A stretch of DNA of 64,000 bases from Streptomyces lomondensis (GTDB lineage: Bacteria > Actinomycetota > Actinomycetes > Streptomycetales > Streptomycetaceae). The stretch lies in NCBI RefSeq assembly GCF_014651035.1, contig NZ_BMWC01000001.1:62001-126000 (forward strand), read 5' to 3'. This document shows positions 52,863-62,246 of this stretch, one piece after another. Under the pieces are notes generated by a model. That model made no database searches. It saw nothing but the letters and a program-made list of their open reading frames with translations, and was not told the DNA's origin. A program made the translations under genes and the position numbers. Position 1 is the first letter of the stretch. Each line of letters begins with the position of its first letter.

Positions 52863-53636
52863 TCACGTCGGGTCCACGCGCTCAAGCCGGGTCCATCCCG
52901 CCCACCCCCGCTGCCTGAGCAGCTCGATGAGCCGGCGGGCCGAGGACACGGTGTCGAACGCCAGCGTGTCCATCAGCTCGGCGAGCACCGGCTCGATGGC
53001 GGCGTCGCCCACGTACTCCTCACCCCGCTCGTCGGCCAGCCTGGTGAGGTAGGCGGCCACCCTGTCGGCCAGCTCGACCAGCCGCGGGTCGTCGTCGTCC
53101 CGGTCGAGAGCCTCGCCCAACGTCAGATAGAAGTCGAGGAACGCCGGGTCGGCGATCTGCTCCTGCTTGCGCGCGATCCACTCCCCGACGCGCTCGGGTG
53201 AGCGTGCGGCCAGCGGGATCCACCCGTCGCGTTCGGCCCGGACGATCCGCTCGTCGACGCCGAGCGCCCGAAGCCGCTCCAGGAACCCGACCACTTCCGG
53301 GGGCAGCGCCAGACTGTCCCCGGAGACGAGACGGGCGATTCTCTCCCGGTGCCGCTGCCGTGCCTGGATCTCCGCCTCCAGCCGCCTGTCGATGTCCGCG
53401 ACCGCCGCGGCGAACTCCGCCTCACCGGCCTGGAGCAACTCCCGCACCCGCGCCAGCGGGACCCCCGCCTCGGCGAGGGTCCGGATCCTGATCAGCTCGA
53501 CGACGGCGCCGGCGTCGTAGCGCCGATACCCGGAGTGATCCCGCTCCGGCTCCGGGAGCAGTCCCTTGGCGTGATAGTGCCGCACCGCGCGCACGGTCAC
53601 TCCCGTGTACCGCGCCAACTGGCCGATGGTCAGCAT
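52863..53636 (-). CDS. MerR-family transcriptional regulator
   Basis: A 257-residue MerR regulator: winged helix-turn-helix MLTIGQLARYTGVTVRAVRHYHAKGLLP with the RHY signature, a dimer coiled coil at about 75-110, and a C-terminal helical domain of about 130 residues that resembles the TipAS-like effector-binding part in size. It follows the hydrolase gene after 23 bases on the same strand, so both probably form an operon and the hydrolase may relate to its ligand. Confidence 0.85.
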   Translation of the reverse strand: MLTIGQLARYTGVTVRAVRHYHAKGLLPEPERDHSGYRRYDAGAVVELIRIRTLAEAGVPLARVRELLQAGEAEFAAAVADIDRRLEAEIQARQRHRERIARLVSGDSLALPPEVVGFLERLRALGVDERIVRAERDGWIPLAARSPERVGEWIARKQEQIADPAFLDFYLTLGEALDRDDDDPRLVELADRVAAYLTRLADERGEEYVGDAAIEPVLAELMDTLAFDTVSSARRLIELLRQRGWAGWTRLERVDPT

Positions 53637-53659
53637 GGGACCAGTCTTGCGCAGCCGCT

Positions 53660-54466
53660 TCAGGAGGCCGGCCTGCCGACCGGCCCGCCTCCGCCGCGGA
53701 TGATCTCGGCGATGTCCGGGGCGTGGGTGAAGACCAGCCGATGGTCGGCTTCGAGCCAGAACGTGGCGATGTCCGGCCGCACACGGAGGAGTCGCTCGAC
53801 ACCCGCGCGCCAGAGCCGGTTGTGCCGCGGGGCACGGTCCCCGCCGGTGCCGCCGGCGATCGCACTGGACATGATCATCCGCACGGGCTGCTCGATCTTC
53901 CCGTACCGGTCGAGGATCCGGGCCCGGACGACGTCCATCTCCAGCCCCAGTTCGAGGATGTCCTCGGCGCTGAGTGCCACCTGACGCGCGCGGTCCCTGT
54001 CCCGTTCGGCCTCGTCCCGTGCCATCGCCCGGAACTCCGCCAGATCGGTGTCGGTGATGAACGGCTCGGGCAGCGGGTTCGCGCCGTCGATGAGCACGAG
54101 CCCGGCGACGGCGTCAGGACACTCGGCGGCGTAGTGCACGGCCAGGTCGGCGCCGAGCGAGTACCCCACGAGCAGGGGCGCCGAGGGCAGCCGGACCTCC
54201 GCCAGCACGGCGAAGAGGTCGCCCAGGAAGGCGTCGAAGGAGTACCGCTCGGCGGCCGAGGCGAGGCCGTGCCCCCTGAGGTCGAAGGTCACGACGTCGT
54301 GGTCCCGCCGCAGCAGATCGATGAGCTCGGACAGGTCGGCCTGGGTCGAATTCAGCCCCGGACACAGCACGAGGGGCCGCCCCCTGCCCCCACGGGACAC
54401 CGGGAGAGTGACGCCGTCGTGCCGCACGGTAAACCGCCGTAGGGCTTTCGCGCTTCTCGCAGTCAT
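53660..54466 (-). CDS. Alpha/beta-hydrolase fold protein
   Basis: A 268-residue alpha/beta hydrolase: oxyanion region LVLCPGLNSTQADL, DLRGHG, nucleophile Ser in VGYSLGAD (GxSxG type) near 100, and the catalytic His near the C-terminus in WLEADHRLVF. No signal peptide. I chose ATG 54466 (TARSAKALRRF); ATG 54475 is three codons upstream. The ester or amide substrate is unknown. Upstream gene of the MerR operon. Confidence 0.82.
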   Translation of the reverse strand: MTARSAKALRRFTVRHDGVTLPVSRGGRGRPLVLCPGLNSTQADLSELIDLLRRDHDVVTFDLRGHGLASAAERYSFDAFLGDLFAVLAEVRLPSAPLLVGYSLGADLAVHYAAECPDAVAGLVLIDGANPLPEPFITDTDLAEFRAMARDEAERDRDRARQVALSAEDILELGLEMDVVRARILDRYGKIEQPVRMIMSSAIAGGTGGDRAPRHNRLWRAGVERLLRVRPDIATFWLEADHRLVFTHAPDIAEIIRGGGGPVGRPAS

Positions 54467-54804
54467 GCCGCCCATGCTGGGAGGCTGCCCCTGCGTCAGG
54501 GTCAAGCACGGAAGCGGTCCCGCTGCCACGTGGAGAGCGGCCGCGTTTTCGCGTCGGGCCGCCGAATTTTCGCTTTCCCGTCAAGCCGCCGGCGGCTAGG
54601 GTTCGGGCGCAGCGAGTGGTCCATGAGGAGCTGAGAGATGGTCGGTTACCCGAGCGCGCGTTGACGTCGTAGGCCGTTGACCGGCCTGTCATCGCGTGCT
54701 GCCTCTGATGTTGCGGCACAGCGAGCCTTCCCCTGCCCGAACCGTCGACGCGCCTTTCGTGTGCGCGATGGCGGGCCTCGTTGCCGGCAACACAAGGGAT
54801 TCCC
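54467..54804. other. Intergenic region between divergent hydrolase and MFS genes
   Basis: 338 bases. It contains the 10-bp palindrome TTGCCGGCAA (54781-54790) directly before the MFS ribosome site and should hold both divergent promoters; MerR-type operators with a 19-bp spacer could not be identified. Short open frames here do not have Streptomyces codon use. Confidence 0.35.
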
Positions 54805-56094
54805 GTGCCGTCCGTTTCCTCCGCTGTATCCGATTCCGGTCGACCTGCTCCGTCAAGCCTGTGGCGGGACGCCGACTTCCGCCGGCTCTGGATGGGGCAG
54901 ACGGCCTCCCAACTCGGCGAACACGCGACTCTGGTGGTTCTGCCGCTCTTCGCCGTCCTGACGCTCCACGCCAGTGCCGGCGAGCTGGGCGTCCTCCGCG
55001 CGGTGGGGCAGGCGCCGATCCTGTTGCTCTCGCTCTTCGCCGGTGCGTGGGTGGACAGGTGGCGGACCCGCACGACGATGGTGCTCACCGACGCCGGGCG
55101 GGCCATGGCCCTGGGCGCCGCAGCCGTGGCCGGCCTCCTCGGCTGGCTCGGCCTGCCCGGCCTGCTCGCGCTCGCCTTCGCCGTCGGGGCCCTGTCCGTG
55201 TTCTTCGACGTGGCCTACCAGGCGTCTCTCGTACGGCTGGTGGAACGCGACCAACTGGTGCAGGGCAACAGCGCGCTGGAAGGCAGCCGGTCCGCGGCGC
55301 AGATCGGCGGTCCCGCCCTCGGCGGTGCGCTGGTGTCCCTGCTGTCGGCGCCGATCGCCGCCGCCTCCGGCGCGCTGTTCTTCGCGCTGTCGTTCCTGTC
55401 GATCCGGCGGATCCGCCGAGCCGAAGCGATGCCAGTGCCTCCGGAAGGGCCCCCTCGGGTCTGGCGGCGGATTCACGAGGGCCTGCGTTTCGTCGCCCGC
55501 GACGCCGTGCTTCGGACCGTGTGCCTGGCCTCGGCCGCCTTCCAGTTCACCTTCGCGGCCGTGATGACCGTCTATCTCCTCTTCCTGCCCCGGGAACTGC
55601 ACCTGTCGGGCACCGTCGTCGGGCTGGCGCTCACGGCGGTGGGGCCGGGCGCGCTCCTGGGCTCGCTGCTGGCCGCCCGCCTGCCGGGCCGGTTCGGTTA
55701 CGGCACGGTGCTCGTGTGCGCGGCGGCACTCGGCGACGGCGTGTTTCTGTGCGTGCCCGCGCTGCACGGCTCCTCCGCGGTGACGGTCGCCGCGCTCCTC
55801 GCGGTCGGCTTCGTGTTCGGGTTCGGTGGCCAGTTGGTGAACGTCACGGTCATGGCCGTCCGGCAGGCCGTCACTCCGGACGGGATGCAGGGCCGCGTGG
55901 CCGCGACCATCACGTTCGCCGGCATGGGGATGACCCCGCTCGGTTCCCTGGCCGGCGGCTTCCTCGCGGCGGAGTGGGGGCTGCGCACCAGCCTCCTGGT
56001 GACGGCCGCGGGCATGCTGCTGTCCCCGGTGGTGATGGCCCTGTCCCCACTCGCACGGCTGGGACGGAAACTCCCCCCGAGCGGAGCCCCCTGA
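54805..56094 (+). CDS. MFS exporter (MDR type)
   Basis: A 429-residue major-facilitator protein with about 12 helices: LWRDADFRRLWMGQTASQLGEHATLVVLPL is the typical N-terminus of enterobactin/macrolide-type exporters (seen in parts), with DRWRTR in loop 2-3. The start is GTG 54805 with AAGGGA at 54794-54799; TTG 54781 is in frame but has no ribosome site. The substrate is unknown. Confidence 0.82.
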   Translation: MPSVSSAVSDSGRPAPSSLWRDADFRRLWMGQTASQLGEHATLVVLPLFAVLTLHASAGELGVLRAVGQAPILLLSLFAGAWVDRWRTRTTMVLTDAGRAMALGAAAVAGLLGWLGLPGLLALAFAVGALSVFFDVAYQASLVRLVERDQLVQGNSALEGSRSAAQIGGPALGGALVSLLSAPIAAASGALFFALSFLSIRRIRRAEAMPVPPEGPPRVWRRIHEGLRFVARDAVLRTVCLASAAFQFTFAAVMTVYLLFLPRELHLSGTVVGLALTAVGPGALLGSLLAARLPGRFGYGTVLVCAAALGDGVFLCVPALHGSSAVTVAALLAVGFVFGFGGQLVNVTVMAVRQAVTPDGMQGRVAATITFAGMGMTPLGSLAGGFLAAEWGLRTSLLVTAAGMLLSPVVMALSPLARLGRKLPPSGAP

Positions 56095-56202
56095 CGGCTG
56101 CCGGGAGGGTCGTCCGAAAGGAGGGACGTACGACCAAGGTCCCAGAAGGGGACCGTCTCGCGACAGGGGTCAAAGTGCCGCGTGGACCTTACGCTGGCGG
56201 TC

Positions 56203-57669
56203 ATGACCGCCCCGGAGCCGCGTGACGCCGATGTCGTAGATGCCGCTGCCCCGCCCTCCCGCGCCGAGGTGGGGGACGAGAGCGTGCTGGGGCGGACGTA
56301 CCGGGCGTTGAGTGTCGGGATCGTCTCCGTCGTGCTGCTCATCGCCTTCGAGGCGACGGCCGTCGGTACGGCGATGCCGGTCGCCGCGCGGGAGTTGGAC
56401 GGGGTGTCGCTGTACGCCTTCGCGTTCTCCGGGTACTTCACGACCAGCTTGTTCGGGATGGTGCTCGCGGGGCAGTGGTCGGACCTGCGCGGGCCGCTCG
56501 GGCCGTTGTCGACGGGCATCGCCTCCTTCGGGGCCGGGCTGCTGCTGTCGGGGACGGCCGGGGCGATGTGGGTGTTCATCCTGGGGCGGGCCGTACAGGG
56601 ACTCGGCGGCGGGCTGGTGATCGTCGCGCTGTACGTGGTCGTCGGGCGGGCCTATCCGGAACGGCTGCGGCCGGCCATCATGGCGGCGTTCGCGGCGGCC
56701 TGGATCGTGCCGTCGATCGTCGGCCCGCTCGCCGCCGGCACGGTGACCGAGCGGCTCGGCTGGCGGTGGGTGTTCGTGGGGATACCCGTCCTGGTCGTGC
56801 TTCCGCTCGCGCTCGCGCTGCCGCAGATACGGAGCCGGGCGTCCGGGCCGGTGGGGGAGCAGGCCGACGCCGGCGCGAAGGCCTCCCTCGACCGCCGCCG
56901 CATCCGTCTCGCCCTCGCCATCTCCCTCGGGGCCGGACTGCTCCAGTACGCCGCCCAGGATCTGCGCCGGCTCTCCCTCCTGCCCGGCGCGGTGGGCGTC
57001 GCCCTGCTCGTGCCGGCCGTGCTGGGGCTGCTCCCGCGCGGGACCTACCGGGCCGCCCGCGGGCTGCCGTCGGTGGTGCTGCTGCGCGGCGTCGCCGCGG
57101 GGTCCTTCATCGCCGCGGAGTCCTTCGTGCCGCTGATGCTGGTCACCCAGCGCGGGCTCAGTCCGACGCTGGCCGGGTTCTCCCTCGCCGCGGGCGGCGG
57201 GACGTGGGCGCTGGGCTCGTGGGTGCAGTCGCGGTCGCGGCTGGAGCCGTACCGGGAGCGGTTGACGACCGTCGGGATGCTGCTGGTGGCGGCGGCCGTC
57301 GCCGCGGCGCCGAGTGTGCTGATCGACTCCGTGCCCGTCTGGACCCTGGCCGTCGCCTGGGCCTTCGGCTGCTTCGGCATGGGGCTCGTCATCTCCTCCA
57401 CCAGCGTGCTCCTGCTCAAGCTCTCCGCCCCCGAGGAGGCCGGCACCAACTCCGCCGCCCTCCAGATCTCCGACGGCCTCTCCAACGTCCTCCTGCTCTC
57501 CGCGGGCGGCGCCGCCTTCGCCGCCCTGGGCGGCGGCACGGTCACCCATACGACCACCCACACCTCCGGCTCCCACCCGGCCGCCTTCGCCGCGGTGTTC
57601 CTGCCGATGGCGGCGGTGGCGCTGGTAGGGGCGTGGGTGTCGACACGACTGCGGGAGCGACGGCCGTAG
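56203..57669 (+). CDS. MFS transporter, DHA-type multidrug exporter
   Basis: A 488-residue, ~14-helix MFS protein: AFEATAVGTAMPVAARELDG in helix 1, GQWSDLRG in loop 2-3 and LGRAVQGLGGG in helix 4 are DHA2-type signs. The central loop (QADAGAKASLDRRR) splits the halves. I chose ATG 56203; TACGCT at 56190-56195 ends seven bases upstream and there is no ribosome site, fitting a leaderless mRNA. GTG 56182 would add seven residues. Substrate unknown. Confidence 0.82.
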   Translation: MTAPEPRDADVVDAAAPPSRAEVGDESVLGRTYRALSVGIVSVVLLIAFEATAVGTAMPVAARELDGVSLYAFAFSGYFTTSLFGMVLAGQWSDLRGPLGPLSTGIASFGAGLLLSGTAGAMWVFILGRAVQGLGGGLVIVALYVVVGRAYPERLRPAIMAAFAAAWIVPSIVGPLAAGTVTERLGWRWVFVGIPVLVVLPLALALPQIRSRASGPVGEQADAGAKASLDRRRIRLALAISLGAGLLQYAAQDLRRLSLLPGAVGVALLVPAVLGLLPRGTYRAARGLPSVVLLRGVAAGSFIAAESFVPLMLVTQRGLSPTLAGFSLAAGGGTWALGSWVQSRSRLEPYRERLTTVGMLLVAAAVAAAPSVLIDSVPVWTLAVAWAFGCFGMGLVISSTSVLLLKLSAPEEAGTNSAALQISDGLSNVLLLSAGGAAFAALGGGTVTHTTTHTSGSHPAAFAAVFLPMAAVALVGAWVSTRLRERRP

Positions 57670-57772
57670 CCGGGCTGGTCGTTGAGGCGCCGACCTCAGC
57701 CGACCGTCAGCCGACCGCCCGTCGGCCATAAAGAGGTCGTCACGCCGCGGCCCCCGGCCGTAGCCTCTGCCC

Positions 57773-57973
57773 ATGTCCGACCTCCTGCTGCCCCTCGGCC
57801 CCGCCCTCCGGCAGGCCCTCGACGACCTCGCCGACGCGCAGAGCCGCACCCCGGAAGAGGTGGTGCTGGAAGCCGTACGCGGATACCTGCGCCAGGAGGG
57901 CGGACGCGTGCGTGGCGTCGCCGAAGGGCTCGCGCGGGAGCACGCCGACCTGTTGCGGAGGCTCGGCGAATGA
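57773..57973 (+). CDS. RHH-type antitoxin of a Doc toxin module
   Basis: A 66-residue protein with a ribbon-helix-helix-like N-terminus (LLPLGPALRQALDDLADAQSR, PEEVVLEAVRGYL) and a charged C-terminal half likely to wrap the toxin. The ATG at 57773 follows TAGCCT (57761-57766) by six bases, so the mRNA is probably leaderless. Its stop overlaps the toxin start (ATGA). It should neutralise the toxin and repress the operon. Confidence 0.8.
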   Translation: MSDLLLPLGPALRQALDDLADAQSRTPEEVVLEAVRGYLRQEGGRVRGVAEGLAREHADLLRRLGE

Positions 57974-58353
57974 AACGGGAGACCCGGTACCTGACCGTCG
58001 ACGAGGTCACCGCCATCGCCGAGATCGCCTTCGGCGGGCGGCCGCCCGAGGCGCGCGCCCCCGGACTGCTCGCCTCCGCCGTGCACCGGCCCCGCGCCCG
58101 GATGTTCGGTACGTCCGCCTACGAGGACCTGTACGAGCAGGCCGCCGCCCTCCTCCACGCCATCGCCGCCAACCACCCCCTGGTCGACGGCAACAAGCGC
58201 ACCGCCTGGCTGTCCGCCGCCACGTTCCTCGCCCTCAACGGCGTCGACCTGTCCGGCGTGGACCAGGACATGGCGTACGCGCTGGTCGTCGACGTGGCCT
58301 CGGGGGCGGAGGCGGAGGTCGGGGGGATCGCGGGGCGGCTGAGGGCGCTGTGA
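57970..58353 (+). CDS. Fic/Doc-family toxin (Doc type)
   Basis: A 127-residue Doc protein with the active-site motif HPLVDGNKRTAW near residues 69-80; the family kinase-like Doc phosphorylates EF-Tu and stops translation. YLTVDEVTAIAEIAFGG is the typical N-terminus. The motif is intact, so the toxin may be active. Coupled to the antitoxin by ATGA overlap. Confidence 0.88.
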   Translation: MKRETRYLTVDEVTAIAEIAFGGRPPEARAPGLLASAVHRPRARMFGTSAYEDLYEQAAALLHAIAANHPLVDGNKRTAWLSAATFLALNGVDLSGVDQDMAYALVVDVASGAEAEVGGIAGRLRAL

Positions 58354-58490
58354 CGTCGGTCCCACCCGGAGGGGACGCGGCCCGGTCCGCGCGTTGAGCG
58401 GTGGGGGGCGCCGGTAGGGTGGCCCGGTTGTCATACGTAGCCGAGCCGTCAGGCTCCCTCGAACGAGCCGCCCGACCCCCAACGGAGACC

Positions 58491-60290
58491 GTGACTACCA
58501 CCGCCGGCACCAGCTCTGCCTCGCACCACCTGTCCCCGGCGTTCCCCGGCCGCGCCCCCTGGGGTACCGCCAGCAAGCTGCGCGCCTGGCAGCAGGGCGC
58601 GATGGAGAAGTACATCCAGGAGCAGCCGCGGGACTTCCTGGCGGTCGCCACACCCGGCGCCGGCAAGACGACCTTCGCGCTGACACTGGCGTCCTGGCTG
58701 CTGCACCACCACGTCGTGCAGCAGGTGACCGTCGTGGCCCCGACCGAGCACCTGAAGAAGCAGTGGGCGGAGGCCGCGGCGCGGATAGGCATCAAGCTGG
58801 ATCCCGAGTACAGCGCCGGGCCGCTCGGCCGGGAGTACCACGGCGTCGCCGTGACGTACGCCGGTGTCGGCGTCCGGCCCATGCTGCACCGCAACCGTGT
58901 GGAGCAGCGCAAGACGCTGGTCATCCTCGACGAGATCCACCACGCCGGTGACAGCAAGTCCTGGGGCGAGGCCTGCCTGGAGGCCTTCGAGCCCGCCACC
59001 CGCCGCCTCGCCCTGACCGGTACGCCCTTCCGGTCCGACACCAACCCCATCCCCTTCGTGACGTACGAGGAGGGCAACGACGGCATCCGGCGGTCGGCGG
59101 CCGACTACACCTACGGCTACGGCAACGCCCTCGCCGACAACGTCGTCCGGCCCGTCATCTTCCTCTCCTACAGCGGCAACATGCGCTGGCGCACCAAGGC
59201 CGGTGACGAGGTCGCCGCCCGGCTCGGCGAACCCATGACCAAGGACGCCATCAGCCAGGCCTGGCGGACCGCGCTCGACCCGCGCGGTGAGTGGATGCCG
59301 GCCGTGCTGCGCGCCGCCGACCAGCGGCTGACCGAGGTACGGAAGGCCATCCCGGACGCGGGCGCGCTCGTCATCGCCTCCGACCAGGACTCGGCCCGCG
59401 CCTACGCCAAGCTGATCCGGGAGATCACCGGCAGCAAGGCGACCCTCGTGCTGTCCGACGACTCCGGCGCCTCCGAGCGGATCGACGAGTTCAGCCAGAA
59501 CACCGACCGGTGGATGGTCGCCGTGCGGATGGTGTCCGAGGGCGTCGACGTGCCGCGCCTCGCGGTCGGCGTGTACGCCACCACCATCTCCACGCCCCTC
59601 TTCTTCGCCCAGGCCGTCGGCCGTTTCGTACGGTCGCGGCGCCGCGGCGAGACCGCCTCGGTGTTCCTGCCGACCGTGCCCGACCTGCTCTCCTTCGCCA
59701 ACGAGATGGAGCGCGAGCGCGACCACGTCCTCGACAAGCCCAAGAAGGAGGGCGAGGAGGACCCGTACGCCGAGTCCGAGAAGGAGATGGACGAGGCGAA
59801 CAAGGAGCAGGACGAGGACACGGGCGAGCAGGACATGCTGCCCTTCGAGGCGCTGGAGTCCGACGCCGTCTTCGACCGGGTCATGTACAACGGCGCCGAG
59901 TTCGGCATGCAGGCCCACCCGGGGAGCGAGGAGGAGCAGGACTACCTCGGCATCCCGGGACTCCTGGAACCCGACCAGGTGCAGCTGCTGCTCCAGAAGC
60001 GGCAGGCCCGGCAGATCGCGCACAGCCGCAAGAAGCCGGACGAGGAGGCCGACCTGCTCGAACTGCCCGCCGAGCGGCGGCCGGTGGTCTCCCACAAGGA
60101 GATGATGGAGCTGCGGCGGCAGCTCAACACGATGGTCGGCGCGTACGTCCACCAGAGCGGCAAGCCGCACGGGGTGATCCACACGGAGCTGCGGCGCGTG
60201 TGCGGGGGGCCTCCGGCGGCTGAGGCGACGGCGGGGCAGTTGCGACAGCGGATCGCCAAGGTGCAGGAGTGGGCTACGCGGATGAAGTGA
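58491..60290 (+). CDS. DEAD/DEAH-box helicase
   Basis: A 599-residue superfamily 2 helicase: Walker A TPGAGKTTF near 54-62, DEIHH near 147, motif III LTGTPFRSD near 182, and motif VI region FFAQAVGRFVRSRRRGE near 375-390. The C-terminal ~160 residues are acidic (KEMDEANKEQDED) and helical. GTG 58491 (TTTAGTSSAS) has GGAGA upstream; TAGGGT at 58415-58420 would give a transcript start near 58427 and a 64-base leader. Substrate, DNA or RNA, is not known. Confidence 0.85.
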   Translation: MTTTAGTSSASHHLSPAFPGRAPWGTASKLRAWQQGAMEKYIQEQPRDFLAVATPGAGKTTFALTLASWLLHHHVVQQVTVVAPTEHLKKQWAEAAARIGIKLDPEYSAGPLGREYHGVAVTYAGVGVRPMLHRNRVEQRKTLVILDEIHHAGDSKSWGEACLEAFEPATRRLALTGTPFRSDTNPIPFVTYEEGNDGIRRSAADYTYGYGNALADNVVRPVIFLSYSGNMRWRTKAGDEVAARLGEPMTKDAISQAWRTALDPRGEWMPAVLRAADQRLTEVRKAIPDAGALVIASDQDSARAYAKLIREITGSKATLVLSDDSGASERIDEFSQNTDRWMVAVRMVSEGVDVPRLAVGVYATTISTPLFFAQAVGRFVRSRRRGETASVFLPTVPDLLSFANEMERERDHVLDKPKKEGEEDPYAESEKEMDEANKEQDEDTGEQDMLPFEALESDAVFDRVMYNGAEFGMQAHPGSEEEQDYLGIPGLLEPDQVQLLLQKRQARQIAHSRKKPDEEADLLELPAERRPVVSHKEMMELRRQLNTMVGAYVHQSGKPHGVIHTELRRVCGGPPAAEATAGQLRQRIAKVQEWATRMK

Positions 60291-60568
60291 CCCCGGAATG
60301 TACGTATGCGGGCAAAGGGGGCCAGTCGCTCCTGGTCCGTGCCCGGATTCTGGACGGAGCCTTCCGCTCAGCGAACCCCCTTCGCTACTGTCCCGCTACG
60401 CACACGCCCCGTGGCAACGCCGCCGCGGAGCGCAGCCGTGAAGCGACGCGGTCCGGACAGTCCGGGCCGCCGGCCGATCGGCGGCCACCGAAGCGCGTTG
60501 CCGCCGGGACTCGGTGACGCATCCGCCGACCGGGGGGCCGCCGACCTCACCACTAAGGAGTGGGCGTC

Positions 60569-61210
60569 GTGACCGCGGAGACCTCCCAGACGCTCGACAG
60601 GGGACTGCGTGTCCTCAAGCTGCTCGCCGACACGGACCACGGGCTGACCGTGACCGAGCTCTCCCTCAAACTGGGCGTGAACCGGACCGTGGTGTACCGG
60701 TTGCTCGCCACGCTGGAACAGCACGCCCTCATACGCCGTGACCTGGGCGGACGTGCCCGGGTCGGGCTGGGCGTGCTGCGTCTGGGGCGACAGGTTCATC
60801 CGCTGGTACGGGAGGCCGCGATGCCGGCGCTGCGGTCGCTGGCCGAGGACATCGGCGCGACGGCGCACCTGACCCTGGTGGACGGGGCGGACGCGCTCGC
60901 CGTGGCCGTCGTCGAGCCGACGTGGACGGACTACCACGTCGCCTACCGCGCCGGATTCCGGCACTCCTTGGACCGCGGCGCCGCCGGCAAGGCGATACTC
61001 GCGGCCCGGCAGCACCCGATGGCGGACCCGGGCTACATCCTGACGCACGGCGAGCTGGAGGCCGGGGCGTGCGGGGCCGCGGCCCCGCTGATGGGCGTGA
61101 CGGGCGTCGAGGGCAGCGTCGGCGTGGTGATGCTGGCCGACGGGGTGCCGGAGCGGGTGGGGCCGCGGGTCGTCGACGCGGCGCGGGAGGTCGCGGAGGC
61201 GCTGCGCTGA
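60569..61210 (+). CDS. IclR-family transcriptional regulator (short)
   Basis: A 213-residue regulator with an N-terminal winged helix (TLDRGLRVLKLLADTDHGLTV, ELSLKLGVNRTVVYRLLATL in parts) and an IclR effector domain that is shorter than usual (family ~250), with RAGFRHSLDRGAAGKAIL intact. GTG 60569 follows AAGGAG (60555-60560). Targets and ligand unknown. Confidence 0.85.
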   Translation: MTAETSQTLDRGLRVLKLLADTDHGLTVTELSLKLGVNRTVVYRLLATLEQHALIRRDLGGRARVGLGVLRLGRQVHPLVREAAMPALRSLAEDIGATAHLTLVDGADALAVAVVEPTWTDYHVAYRAGFRHSLDRGAAGKAILAARQHPMADPGYILTHGELEAGACGAAAPLMGVTGVEGSVGVVMLADGVPERVGPRVVDAAREVAEALR

Positions 61211-61287
61211 GGTCCGCCGTGTCGCCTGGTCAGGGCCCCGGACGACCTGGCCCCGGCCCGGTCCCGCCTCCGAGTTAGATTGATCCC

Positions 61288-62079
61288 GTGTTCTCTCGCC
61301 TCACGCGCCCCCAGGCCATCGCCGTCTGCGCCCTGCCCGTCGTGGCCCTGCTCGCCACGGCGGTGTTCGCGCCGCTGCCGTTCTCGGTGGCGCAGCCGGG
61401 GGAGACGGCGAACGTGCTCGGCGAGCACAAGGGCACGCCGGTGATCACCATCTCGGGGGCGCCGACCCGGGACACCCGTGGGCAGCTGCGGATGACGACC
61501 ATCGTGGCGACCTCACCGGACAAGCGCGTGTCGCTCCCCGACGTCCTCGACAGCTGGTTCCGCACCGACGAGGCCGTCATGCCGCGCGACGCCCTCTACC
61601 CGAGCGGGGACAGCGTCAAGGAAATCGAGCGGCACAACGAGAAGCAGATGAAGGAGTCCCAGGACGCGGCGACGCAGGCCGCGCTGGGCTACCTCGGCCT
61701 CGACGACAAGGACATCAAGGTCAGCCTGAAGCTCGCGGACGTGGTCGGGCCCAGCGCGGGGCTGCTGTTCTCCCTGGGGATCATCGACAAGCTCGACGGC
61801 GACGGCACCGGCGGGGATCTCACCGGGGGGCGTGTCATCGCTGGCACCGGCACGATCGCCGCGGACGGCACGGTCGGCGCGGTGGGCGGCGTCGCCCTCA
61901 AGACGCAGGCCGCCAAGCGCGACGGGGCGACGGTGTTCCTGGTGCCGAAGGCGGAGTGCGCGGACGCGCGGGCCGAACTGCCCGAGGGGCTGCGGCTGAT
62001 CCCCGTGACCACGCTGAAGAGCACGGTGAGTTCACTGGTGGCCCTGGAGACGGGCAAGGGTTCCGTGCCGAGCTGTTAG
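61288..62079 (+). CDS. Exported Lon-like S16 peptidase without PDZ domain
   Basis: A 263-residue protein with an N-terminal anchor helix (about 8-30) and an S16 (Lon protease) domain at about 120-245: nucleophile Ser156 in VVGPSAGLLF and Lys205 in GGVALKTQAAKRDGA. Relatives such as YlbL/SdrC-type proteins carry a PDZ domain in between; here the intervening part (about 35-115) has none that I can see. GTG 61288 follows TAGATT (61276-61281) by six bases without ribosome site, so probably leaderless. The catalytic domain would face outside. Confidence 0.8.
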   Translation: MFSRLTRPQAIAVCALPVVALLATAVFAPLPFSVAQPGETANVLGEHKGTPVITISGAPTRDTRGQLRMTTIVATSPDKRVSLPDVLDSWFRTDEAVMPRDALYPSGDSVKEIERHNEKQMKESQDAATQAALGYLGLDDKDIKVSLKLADVVGPSAGLLFSLGIIDKLDGDGTGGDLTGGRVIAGTGTIAADGTVGAVGGVALKTQAAKRDGATVFLVPKAECADARAELPEGLRLIPVTTLKSTVSSLVALETGKGSVPSC

Positions 62080-62246
62080 TGGGCGGGGACGGGCCGGGGC
62101 CGGGTGGCGAGCTTCAGGCCGACCTCTATGAGGGTCCAGCCGAGGCGCGCGCGGAGGTCCTGCCGGCGCGCTGGGCAGGGGCCGGTCTCGGCACGGAGTT
62201 CCGCGGCGCGGGCGTGGTGCAGGGCGAGGTGGATGTCAGGGTGCAT
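62076..62246 (-). CDS. Small protein overlapping arsR and the S16 gene
   Basis: A 56-residue frame from ATG 62246 to TAA 62076: MHPDIHLALHHARAAELRAE near the start and ARLGWTLIEVGLKLATRPRP in the rest. Helical and basic. Its start overlaps the 3' end of the ArsR gene by 11 bases and its end overlaps the convergent S16 gene by four. Small proteins with this MHP-IHLALHHARAAELR pattern are common in Streptomyces as I remember, so it is probably real. Function unknown. Confidence 0.7.
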   Translation of the reverse strand: MHPDIHLALHHARAAELRAETGPCPARRQDLRARLGWTLIEVGLKLATRPRPVPAH

